A DNA stretch of 64,000 nucleotides from Agapanthus africanus (Eukaryota; Streptophyta; Magnoliopsida; Asparagales; Amaryllidaceae), in assembly GCA_030015575.1 (NCBI GenBank), contig CM057337.1, positions 380,207,582-380,271,581 on the forward strand. Direction: 5' to 3'. Both the position numbers and the translations under genes were made by a program. Position 1 is the first letter of the stretch; each line of letters begins with the position of its first letter. The notes under the pieces are model-generated. The model was not told the DNA's origin. It made no database searches and saw only the letters and a program-made list of their open reading frames with translations. Positions 24,420 to 34,682 of this stretch are shown one piece after another.

Positions 24420-26633
24420 TGTTAGTAATATGTATGCCCTAGAGGCCATTACTGTACATGCGATGTATATTGTAGTAAATGCTTGAACATATATGGGGAG
24501 GACTTTCTTGCTCGACATGATAGTGTGCTATCTGGTTTCTCTTTATGTAAACATGTACACTGATTGTCTCTATAATACATGTTGATAAAGCCCTTAAGAT
24601 AAGTACTTGACTGCCAGGACTATGATGCATATCATACTAGTGGGGACAGAGTAGTCGTTAAGTACATCCTTCAAATGTTCTTAGTCGAGGGTGTATCGAG
24701 ACAGGGCATCGATATACCAGAGTTGACTAGCGTATATGCTTCTCGACCCATATGATGGGCGATGGATGATCCCATATCCATTGATGTTTGACATCAGAGA
24801 ATGTATGCGGGTGCTCAGTAGAGACTGGGTACACTGGACGGACTCGCCGAGAACTCCCAGATGGTATTATACCTCACGTAAGATGGCAGTTCTCTGGTGA
24901 CACTGGTACAGGTTCGTCTGTAGACCCGAGATCGTCATACAGTCTTGTGTGATTCCCTCTGTGCTTTAATTTCCACCTTACCACGTTCAAGAGAACGTGC
25001 AAAACGGTGGCTTTTGGGTATAGTCCAGAATCACTTGGAGGCAATGAGCGATAGGAGGGGTTTCGTCTCTCCCGGTATAGGGAGTTGATGTTGCGCTGTG
25101 TTCGATTGGCTATAACTGGAAATCCCTGGCCAGGGTTGCTGAGATTTACTGGTAAGAGTTATCAGTAGTTTCTCGAACTGTTATGGACCTCATATCGGCA
25201 CGACATATCGGTTACTAGGGTCTGACGTTTACCACGCCTAGACTGGATGTGCGACATATCAGACGAAGAGACGGAACTGTACGGGAGTGTTACTGCTTGG
25301 ATTCACAGTAGAATGTACATGCTTACTTGCTGATCTTCTGATCGCTCAATACCTGGGTGGCTGTTACGTTTAGCTGACCGCTTGCAGCTTGTGGGTGTTT
25401 GATATGATCATACCTACTGCCGGCGTATTGACGATTCTTTAGAGTCCTACACAGAGGTTTCCTGGCTCAGGAAAAATGGAGTAGGAGCACATATGTGATA
25501 TGTGCGGGACTGAGAATAATGCGTGTATGCGATACCGTATTAGATTCTCGTGATATGTGATATCGGCCCGGTATATATGATATAGCCGGGTCATCGGATC
25601 AAGTGTTGATTCGATGAACTGATACTTGTTATATTAGTCGGTTATTTGTAAAATAGCCGGATTATCGGATCAAGTGTTGATTCTATAATTTAATGTATAA
25701 TTATATATTTGATATATTACATTACATTAACTAATATAAGCTCACTTAAAGATTCTTTTCTCACTTGGATAATACATTGATGTATATGCGATATATGTTA
25801 ATTGTATTATTTACTTTTGTAACAATATATATTATATATGTGATATATATTATTGTAACATGTTAGGGTTACAAATGCAACATGGTTGTTGAGTTTAAAC
25901 CAAGGTAGGGTTTGGATTTGGGTTAGCTTTTGGGTTACCTTTTGGATTAAGCTTTCATGAAGCTTGATGAAGCTTTGCCTTTTTGTCATCTAGCTTGATA
26001 TTTTGAGTAGATATTCTTTAACCCAACCCAAACCCTTAACCTATGGTTTATTCTCTACAAGAGTTAAGACTCTCATTCTTAACTCAAGGTTGCAATTATA
26101 ACCAAAACAATAATTCATTATTCATCACAAAAGGATTTCTTCTTCTTCTTCCTCCTCTTGAAAGCTTTCTAGCTTTTGGATTTGTGATGATAATTTGTGA
26201 GAAATTGAAAACAAAAGAGAGCAAAATTCCTACTTCATCATCCTCATATATTCTAGCCACTTAAATTAGGGTGTTTGCTTTTCTAATACTTGATTAGTGA
26301 AGTAAGAGCTTAGATTTGAGATTCTTCAAGGTAGATCATCTTAGTTATTGAAGATTGGAAGCAAGGTTGCATCTTTCTCTTCATGGAGGCTCTCTGGAGT
26401 CCGGGTAGTTGATGATCGCAACGAAGGGACCTCAACACGGTGCTTATGAAGCAAAGGAATGGACTACAAAGGTTCTAATCCCTAACTCTTAGATGTTAAA
26501 GTGTTAACATGCTAGCTTTTGTTTGATTCTCTTGTTAAAGATCCTAGGTTTAGGGTTATCTATAATGGAAATTTTTTAACTTGACATGGATGATGCCCAC
26601 CGAAACCTTGCTTCCGTTGTAGGTAACCCAAGA
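24420..26633 (+). repeat. Copia LTR 2 of the chain
   Basis: Starts TGTTAGTAATATGTATGCCC and is followed by AGAGTGGTATCAGAGCC, so a new primer site and leader begin right after it. It therefore serves as the LTR between body 1 and body 2. The end is approximate by a few bases. Confidence 0.78.
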
Positions 26634-27700
26634 GTGGTATCAGAGCCTAACTAGAGAATTAGATGGGTAAGCGTAGGATTACGAAACCAAAACAACTCCG
26701 AAACACCCGATACAAAACCCTAGTTTCTATCGAATAATTTCTGGAGTCAAATAAATTTTCAAACAGTTGCAGAGTGTTGTATGCGATGCAATATGAACAT
26801 AGCACAAAACCCACACCCCCCTGCTCGGATCTGGGCCGGCGACTAGGCCAGCAATTCCGGCGACCCCGGTTTTTGCTAAGGATTAGGGTTTGGGGTTTGT
26901 GGTGTGCTCCAAGTTCTGGGTTTTGGTACTTTTGGTGTTGTTTATTTTTGCTAAAATTATATGTGATGTTAATTTACTGCATTATAAATTCAGAGTGTTT
27001 CGTATTCGCAATTCTAGCTCGGTTTCATGTTAGTTTAGACAGTGTTAAAAAGTTCAAACGGATATCAATAACTCACTTTTTCCCCTGCCGGAAAATTTCC
27101 AAGTGTTGGATTTTTCTTTAGTTAAAGAATATTCAAAATCGTGCAAGTAACGCGGTGGACCCTCTAGAAGAATAAAACCTTAACTCGATTATGTGACCGT
27201 CTGAACCACCTCTAAACCTTAGGGTTTGTAGTAGTTCGGCGCTGTAACATGTGAGGCGTTGGTTTGACCCTTCTACGGCTGGTCCATTGGTATTGTGGCA
27301 TGTGATGGATGCTTTTAAACTAAGTTCAAGTGTTGAGGAAATAGCAAAATTTTGGGTGTTTGTTGATTAGATCGGAATGTTTAACTTCGTCTAACTTTTT
27401 CTATAATGTGATACAATATTTGGAGTCCACAAGTAGTTATGAGATAATTAATTTGAATGTTATAAATCTAGCAGTTTAGTCTCACTTGATCGGTTGCCAC
27501 GGGATTTTGATGCGATCAAAAGTCCGTCACAATCACGTAGCATACGCGGATACTCACCGGGTAAACTTAATAGATAGTCACACCCCATAGCCCTAACCAA
27601 GTGACTGTAGGAGAACCCCATCGCCAAAAGCATTCGTTCGGGTGCTCGCGGCAGCGGTGTTCCGCCTTAGTGCACTTCGTCGACGGCATCGGGGGTGTGG
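26634..27700 (+). other. C2 primer site and first part of leader
   Basis: TGGTATCAGAGCC at 26635-26647 begins the body. The sequence to about 27490 follows the C1 and C3 leaders, for example the block GACCCTTCTACGGCTGG. From about 27490 to 27700 there is sequence with no counterpart in C1 or C3; see findings. No coding potential is visible. Confidence 0.65.
27696..27700. repeat. TSD of E1, left copy
   Basis: TGTGG directly before the E1 LTR start TGTTCATATC. The right partner is TGCGG at 57762-57766, with one mismatch. Confidence 0.6.
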
Positions 27701-29150
27701 TGTTCATATCATAATTTTTCATTATTATATTCCACCATTCTTATTCATTTTACAAATAAACAGGTGTTTTTGATCCATGTCTGCTACATAGTTGAAGGTT
27801 ACAGGTTCTCGGAACAAAACAGTGAAAATGATGAAAAGACGCTATAAAAGTGAGAGTTCGACCAACAAATAGAGAATCTTTATCATGCCTACAGTTTGAA
27901 AAACAAATGAAGATCAATGAACAAGTTCACACAGTACAAAGGCAGCGCAAGATTCAAGACTTCAACACGAAGCAAACGTTAAAAGTTCACAACATTCTGC
28001 ACTGTGGAAATCTGGAAGAAACTAGAAGACATTCTGAACAACCAAAGGGAAGAAAATCAAGTAAAAGCAACATGAAAATTACCAGAGAAACAGAAGCCAA
28101 AGTCCCCACCATATCACCGCGGATCCGCGGCCAAACAGGGCTTTTGGCAACGGTTCCGCGGCCATGATGAGCGCATGTCGGTGCTAAAAAATTCGGCGGC
28201 GGCGGTGCGTTGACTAGGCTTTTTAGGGTAATTTTGTAAATGTAGTTAGGGATCGAATGTAACCCTAGTGTTTCTATGATCTATAAATAGAAACCCTAAT
28301 GCTCTTTTTGGAGCATGCCTCTTCTTATGCCTCATTTTATTTATCAAAATTCAGAATTCCAATTCCTGTAATGTTTGAAGAGAGCATCAATTAAAGATAA
28401 AGTAAGTTTTTCCTTTCATTGCCCTAGTAAATTTCCTTTCTGCCCTAATATAACTTTTATTTATCTGCCCTAGTTTAGATTTTATTTATCTGCCGTAGAT
28501 TAGATAACTAGGTTACTAAAAACAATCAATTGAAAAATTGAAATCTTTTAATTCCCTAATGAGTGAGTACTTCCTCATTTGTTAGGGTTAGGAATAGGAA
28601 AGGTTTGAGAAATGAAAATCTCTTACCCCTTTCTTGCCATCATACATTTTAATAGGGCTCTATGAATACATACACACACCGCTCACTACGGCACCCTATC
28701 CAACGAGGTAGCGGTGATACCGTAGTTTAAAAGACCAGTTGTGTATGTTTTCCATGGAGGTTAGGATAAGAATTGAGAAAGGACGGACAAGGACCTAGAG
28801 GAAGAAACATAGTTTCTTCCCGATGTACTAATCCACTTTATTAATTATTACCATAACACCTAAATAGATCTTAATTAGGGCATAGAAAGCGGTGAGGAAA
28901 ATATTGAATTTCCAAACTTAACCTAAACCTAACCCTAGCAAGGTTTTAATCCTAGTCTAAATCAACCTTAGTTTTTAGTAATAATCCAATCCACCACAAT
29001 TGGAATTAACTCGTTAGAACAAATAGAAAATACACAAAATCCCTGTGGACCTACCCATACTCACCGGCTAGCTACCAAGCGACGTCGTTCTTGATTGCGG
29101 TAAATTCTTTGATTCTTCTTTTGAAAGCGCACGCAACATATAAACAATCA
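27701..29150 (+). repeat. E1 5' LTR
   Basis: Starts TGTTCATATCATAATTTTTC and ends AACATATAAACAATCA, aligning along its length with 56310-57761. It contains the TATA box and start-region hairpin listed separately. Its last third has the CCCTGTGGACC block common near the ends of Athila and Tat LTRs. Confidence 0.85.
28282..28316 (+). promoter_or_regulatory. TATA box and start-region hairpin in E1 5' LTR
   Basis: TATAAATAG at 28282-28290 is followed at 28299-28316 by ATGCTC-TTTTTG-GAGCAT, a 6-bp stem-loop where transcription would be expected to start. The partner LTR repeats both exactly (56890-56898 and 56907-56924). Confidence 0.6.
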
Positions 29151-29152
29151 AA

Positions 29153-29158
29153 TGGCGC
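29153..29158 (+). other. Start of E1 primer-binding site and left TSD of E2
   Basis: TGGCGC lies two bases after the E1 LTR. GGCGC (29154-29158) is duplicated at 48843-48847, where the primer site continues as GGCGCCGTTGCCGG. This is the tRNA-Asp type used by Athila elements. Confidence 0.8.
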
Positions 29159-30240
29159 TAATTGAATGATTCTCGGTGTGTGGGTAGAAAATGTATAGAA
29201 ATCACAACCAAAGAAATTTGTAAACCGCAATCAATAACGGTGTCAATTGTAGATTCGTTAGCGAGTGCGGATCGTCCACAGGGAAAGTGAGATTTGATCG
29301 TATTTGTTTTAGTTGAATTGAAAATTAAAAGATAAAAGAAAGGAGAATTCGATTCAAGATTTAAAAGTGAACTTCAAGAATTATCAAAATCTAGATCTAA
29401 TATCAAGAATACTCAAAATCAAGAATCAAGAATCAAGAATCATCCAATTGAGTTAGTTATCAAGATTTGTAATGAGGCTCGTAGGAATCGATCGAATCGA
29501 TAGTGAGGATGAAGACTTGTGATTACGTATTCTTATCCTTTGATGATTTGTTGCTAGATCGATGACTATCAATGAGAACTAGGGATCTCTTGCGGAAACT
29601 AGGGTTTCATCATCTATCCCTTTTCCTTTCGTTGATTTTCATTCACATTCTAGCCTCTAGGAAATTCAAACATCGATCGTTGATCACTAATTAAGAGCGA
29701 AAACATTCAAGAAAGCATCTCGCTTGAAACTAGGTCGTCGATGATTCAATTTACTAGACTTTACAAAACTCATAGGTCATAAGAATCGTACAAGAATCTA
29801 ATCATCATCAACTATCAATTTTCTCGATTCCTCCACGAGCGGAGTTTTTACTCAAGCATCATAACAAAGAAAACAATCAAGAATTGAGATCTCGTCATAA
29901 TGCTCAAATATAAAGAAAAACAAGATTAAGAAATTTCACCTTTTATTATTCAACAATTCCGTTACAATTCGCTCAAGAACTACAAGAATTAAGGAAAGAA
30001 CTCGATCGTCGAATTAGCTTCGTATCGTCTTCGTGAGTCGCGGATCGTCTTGAATCACTTGCTCGGTTGAAGAACGGCGTCGCTTCTAAAAGGTTGAAGG
30101 CTTCTAGCTTGAATTGTACTCGGAGATCTTGAATTGATCAAATTGTGTCACTCAATTGTATTTGAATTTTATTTGGATCTAGAATTTTCCCTCTACTTTT
30201 AACAACTACTCAACAACCTTGGGAGTGAAGTCTTAGGGTC

Positions 30241-30249
30241 CTTTTTATA
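30241..30249 (-). promoter_or_regulatory. TATA box in E2 3' LTR
   Basis: The minus strand reads TATAAAAAG. The partner LTR has the same at 48100-48108. Confidence 0.55.
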
Positions 30250-30322
30250 GCCTTCATTAGGATTAGCATCCTTTAGAAGCTAGGTTAGGATTAGCTTCAC
30301 TTGTAAGCTTGGTAGTTAGGAA

Positions 30323-30335
30323 GAAGTTTCTAGAA
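30323..30335 (-). promoter_or_regulatory. Heat-shock-element match in E2 LTR
   Basis: GAAGTTTCTAGAA fits the three-part rule GAA-nn-TTC-nn-GAA exactly, and lies about 75 bases upstream of the TATA box on the minus strand. More GAAGCTTC or GAAGCTT motifs follow to about 30480. The partner LTR keeps the element near 48150. Heat response itself is inference. Confidence 0.45.
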
Positions 30336-31012
30336 TTAGTTAGTTAGAGCTAGCTTCTTTGATAAGCTTGGAGGTTAGGAAGAAGCTTCTAGGCTTAGGT
30401 AGTTAAGTAGCTTGCTTAAGAAGCTTGGAAGTGTTTAGCTTGTACAAAAAGCTTTGCTGTTCGGACAGAAGCTTCTGGAGTCCTCTGGAATTTGGAGTGG
30501 CTTAAATGAGTGTGGCCCTTGAAAGGAGAAACCTGACATGAAGAATTGCTGACGTCATCACCACTTGGCCGCGGATCCGCCGCTGGAAGGCCCTTCTGGC
30601 CGCAGATCCGCGGCCCTTTGGTAGCCTCTGTGCATGGAATTTCCTATAATGCTTGGTGCTGACTGTAGGTGTATTTTCTGATGTGTGGAATATTATAATT
30701 CTCTCTAGTTCACTGCCAGATCTCAAGTCTTGGACTTGGCGTATTTTTATTAGCACTTTTGACAGTTTCGGCTCTTTTCCTGGAATTTCCTGCACAGATT
30801 CTCAAGACAAGTGTTGCGCTACACAAAGATAATGCGTGCAATGATAAACACTCAATTTCCATCAAAGTGCCAGTTAAAATACATAACACAAGTTATTTGG
30901 TATTTTACAGTCAATTTGCTAATATGTGCTATATTCATACCGAACAGCTTTAGATGATTGCAAATGGTAGGGAAATTGATGTATTAAAAATGCAATATTT
31001 TCGACTGATCAA

Positions 31013-31026
31013 ATTCCCCCAAACTT
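31013..31026 (-). other. E2 3' polypurine tract
   Basis: The minus strand reads AAGTTTGGGGGAATT just before the LTR start TGATCA. This is the Athila-type polypurine tract and fixes the element's orientation. Confidence 0.8.
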
Positions 31027-32630
31027 ATTTTTGGTCGTATCGAGGAAACTTGTTTAATTAGAAAGAGAAGGAGAAAATAAAGAAAAAGAAAAACTAACTA
31101 GCACACTTTCGTAGGCAACACGATTGCACTGAGCATGTGCAACAAGCCTATAAACCTCTAGGTGTCCCAAGTAGAAGGAGTGTTGTCTCCTGAGGGTTGT
31201 TCAGTGGATTGCACCCACAAAATCCCATAATAAAAGAAAGACCGGGAAAGTTACATATAAAGATAAGAGTTGTAAAAGAAAGACTTTGAAAATTTGAGTT
31301 TCCAATTACACTAGCTTTTCGGTTGTCATAAGCCCTATTTTAATAGTCATTAAAAGATGTTAGAAATCATATCATCCCTCAATAAAACATCGTATTTATT
31401 CTTCATTCCTACCTTTCTTCCAACGATCGATCATATACCCCTACGTGTGTGTAAAGAACATCGCTACACTTGGAGAATTCAATTCAAGCTATCATACTTT
31501 TGTCCATCTGCCTCAGTACTTTTTAATTTGATGAATATTTAGATTTGCTCACACACTTTCATGCGACCGTTAATACTTCTTAAGGTACTAACCGACCGAT
31601 TATACATGTGCTTGCTTATACGGTGTTTTAGTATTTTTCTCGTCTTGCACCACCTAAGGCTTAGTAGTGACTCCCAAACCAGTTGGTCTAAGGCACTAGG
31701 TGATGAAGCACCCTCGCTATATTTTTTTTATTGCTGCCTTAGCGATAAAAAAACCAGTGTTCATTTTTCTCACCACTTTATATTTTATACAATTTTTATT
31801 TCCTTCATATTTTGGCTTTTAGACAAGAGCATTTCAAGGTATCATCTACTATTCCGAGCTTCAAGACGTGTGTAAGTGCGTATAGTAGGGTATCAACATT
31901 CAAATGTTTGGCTTCCAGAATAGGAACTATTTTTCAGACTTATTTTTATCCTCAGATTAGTGACTTCCTTTATCTTAGTAACCCTTGGGACAACGGCTCA
32001 TAACTACTTATTACTAGTTCGTTTAAGAAAACTTCTAATTTTCTAGGTTTTCTTAAATTTTTCTAATCTTTTGGATGTAATTTTTCGCTATCTAATCTTT
32101 TATTATCTTATTTAGGTACAAAAAATATTTATTATTTTTTTGAAAATTTTTAAATTTTTATAGCTTTTCAAATGTTTTGTGCTTATGCAAAGTATGATGC
32201 AAATGATGCGAAAATAAGAACAAACCTCCCCCAAACTTGTTCTCAACAGTGTCCTCACTGTTGCCTTCTGTTAGATCACAAAAACCTGTAAGCTTATGAG
32301 GAAATTTATTAATGGGGACAATATATTTTAAAGTGACAATCCTCCCCCAAACTTATTCTTTTGGCTCCCATTTTGTGTGAAAAATTTTCTTTTCAAGAGC
32401 CAGAAAATATGCCCCCCAAACTTGAGTTAACCAATGTTAATCTTTTGAAAATCACAAGAGAGGGTCAAGATCATTGGTCGATGCCAAGCTTTGCAAAGAC
32501 CGAAGGTTAACACCAACCATTCGAAGATTTTATCTGTGTAGTGCACCGGTTGGTGGAATAAGAAGTAGGGAAAGGGTAAGTGGTGGAATAGAATGTGTTT
32601 GTGTCTCGTTTTGGAGAGACGACTCAGTGA
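31027..32630 (-). other. E2 3' untranslated region
   Basis: Non-coding. From about 31100 to 31900 it is the reverse of E1's 55560-56240: the blocks around the CTAGTGCCTTAGACCAAC and TTAACGGTCGCAT words occur in both, and the AGGAGACAACACTCCT stretch precedes the polypurine tract in both. The two elements therefore share their 3' region as well as gag and protease. The part nearest 32000-32460 is AT-rich with short frames only. No third open frame like E1's is seen here. Confidence 0.6.
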
Positions 32631-34682
32631 TTATGATGGATTGCTCGCATCCTTTTTACAGTCCAGAAGAAGGGGTGGAGGTTCAATTTCAATATTTGGG
32701 AGATGATTCATCTCAACACCCGTGTCATTCAAAAATGCGAGTTCTTCAGCGAAGATTTCCTCAAAAGTCTTATCAATACCCCGAAGAATAATGTCATCAA
32801 AAAGCGGAGGGTGATCTTCAGACTCCAAAAACAGTTCATAATCAGTGTTAGTTGTTGACCCGGACAACTCGGTGGAAGAGTCCGTATGTGTATGATACAT
32901 AGTTGGGTCAAACAACAACATATGAAAAGAGTCAAGATCAGTATCATGGGGATCATCAAATTCGCTGCTGTCGACATCCATTAATTCGACAGAACAGACC
33001 TGAGCAGTAAGTTCGAGGGGTACACTTCCCAACTTGTAAATGTCAGCTCAATTGACCTATTCCCGAAGGATAGGGTCATAGAACCATTACGACAGTTGAT
33101 GATAGCGTTGGAAGTAGCCAAAAATGGGTGACCAAGAATCACCGGAATTTGATTCCATGGGTTTGCTAAAGGCTGTGTATCAGTACAATAAAGTCAAGAG
33201 GGAATACAAATTCCCCGATTTTTATCAACACATCCACAAGTTCACCCATAAGTTTGGTGATTGATCGGTCGGCCATCTAGAGAGTTATGTTAGAGGGCTT
33301 TAACACTCCAATACCTAGTTGCTCATAGACTGAATATGGAAGCAAGTTAACACTAGAGCCTAGGTCAAGTAAAGCACGGTTTATGTGTTTTTTCCCAATA
33401 GAAATAGAAATAGTAGGACAGCCAGGGTCCTTACGTTTCCTTAGTAATTGTTGGGGAAATGCCGTGTCTACAGTACTCGACATAAACACTTTTTTCGGCA
33501 CTTGAGTCTTTCTCTTCCTAGTGCACAAGTTCTTAAGAGTTTTCGCATAGGACGGAACTTGTTGGATAGCATCTAGGAGAGGGATGTTGATGTTAACTTG
33601 CTTAAACATATCTTCAAGCTTCTCCATTTGGGCATTGGGTTTGTTGGGCCTCAACCTATTTGGAAATGGAGCTCTATCAATAAGTGTTGGGTCCAACATT
33701 TGTGGAGAAGTTTGTGAGGGTAGGAAGGCTGAAGTGGGTGGAGGGTTCGAGCCTTTGGGAAAATGGAGAATAGGCTCGGAAGAAAAAGGTAAATTAGACG
33801 AAATAGGATAAGAAGTAGAAGTGGGAGTGGAAGTGGAAGTGGAAGCCGGGGTGTTAATGATCAATTCATCATTATCAATTTGTTCACCCACATGATTGTC
33901 TAGCACTCTTCCAGATCTCAACGTGGTAAGTGCATCCACATTAGTGTAATGCGAAGGTCCAGGATCAGGTAGGGGTTGAGATGGAAGATTAACTTTCTCT
34001 CTAGCACTCATTTCGGCATTTATACGGGCAATTTGTGCTTCCATCGATTTAATATTTTCATTTTGAGAGACAATGATCTTCATCATATTATCGAAGGAAG
34101 ATTGAATATTTGCCCTCCCTTGGATGGATTGTTTCATGAAAGTATCCAAGGTTCGTTCGAGTGCAGAGGTATTATCAGTATCGGCCATTTGCAAAGAATT
34201 TTCATGTGGTGCAAAAGTGTTGGCCGGATTTTAAAAGTTTTGGGATTGGTAGGGGTGCTGACTTAATTGAAGTGGTTGCTATTGTGGTGGAGGAACCCAT
34301 TGAACGTTATTCTGGTTTAGATCCGTATATTGAGTTTAGTGTTGGATCCAAGAAAGATCAGGGTGATTCCTCCAATTGTGATTATATGAGGAAGAAGAAG
34401 GATCGTTTCCAGGTCTTTGCTAAAATGCAGCATTAGTGTGACCTTGAAACGGTACATTCAAAAGTCATTCTTCCGCCAAATGTGATGGATTTGAGCAACA
34501 ACCACACACGGTTTTGGGAAGTGTGTATTGGTTTAGGGAGGCTGAAGAGATTTTGTTTTCTATAGCGTCAAATTTCCTTTGTATTGCGGCCATTTCGGCT
34601 CTCATTATGACGGAAATATCGAGCTGATTGACATCTTCCCAAGGCGGTGGTGGTCTAACACATTCCCATTGTAATGTGTTTT
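32631..34682 (-). pseudogene. E2 gag C-terminal side and protease (broken), left of C3
   Basis: Fossil minus-strand coding segment. The longest open stretch (33277-34194) shows a coiled-coil-like part with LERTLDTFMKQSIQ and NENIKSMEAQIARINAEM, a Pro/Ser-rich linker, and the Athila retropepsin motif RALLDLGSSVNLLPYSVYEQ. Downstream lies an acidic Asp/Ser-rich region ending in EIEPPPLLL. E1 has a closely similar layout at 51332-53220. No polymerase follows. It is broken in a few places. The boundary at 34682 is the C3 insertion. Confidence 0.75.
34678..34682. repeat. TSD of C3, left copy
   Basis: GTTTT before the C3 LTR start. The identical right copy is at 45277-45281. Confidence 0.85.

Larger units (their letters stand above)
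29159..31011 (-). repeat. E2 3' LTR
   Basis: On the minus strand it starts TGATCAGTCGAAAATATTGC, and its other end matches CATTCAATCA of the partner with one difference. It aligns with 47036-48842. Upstream of its TATA box lies an AAGCTT-rich block with a heat-shock-element match. Confidence 0.85.
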
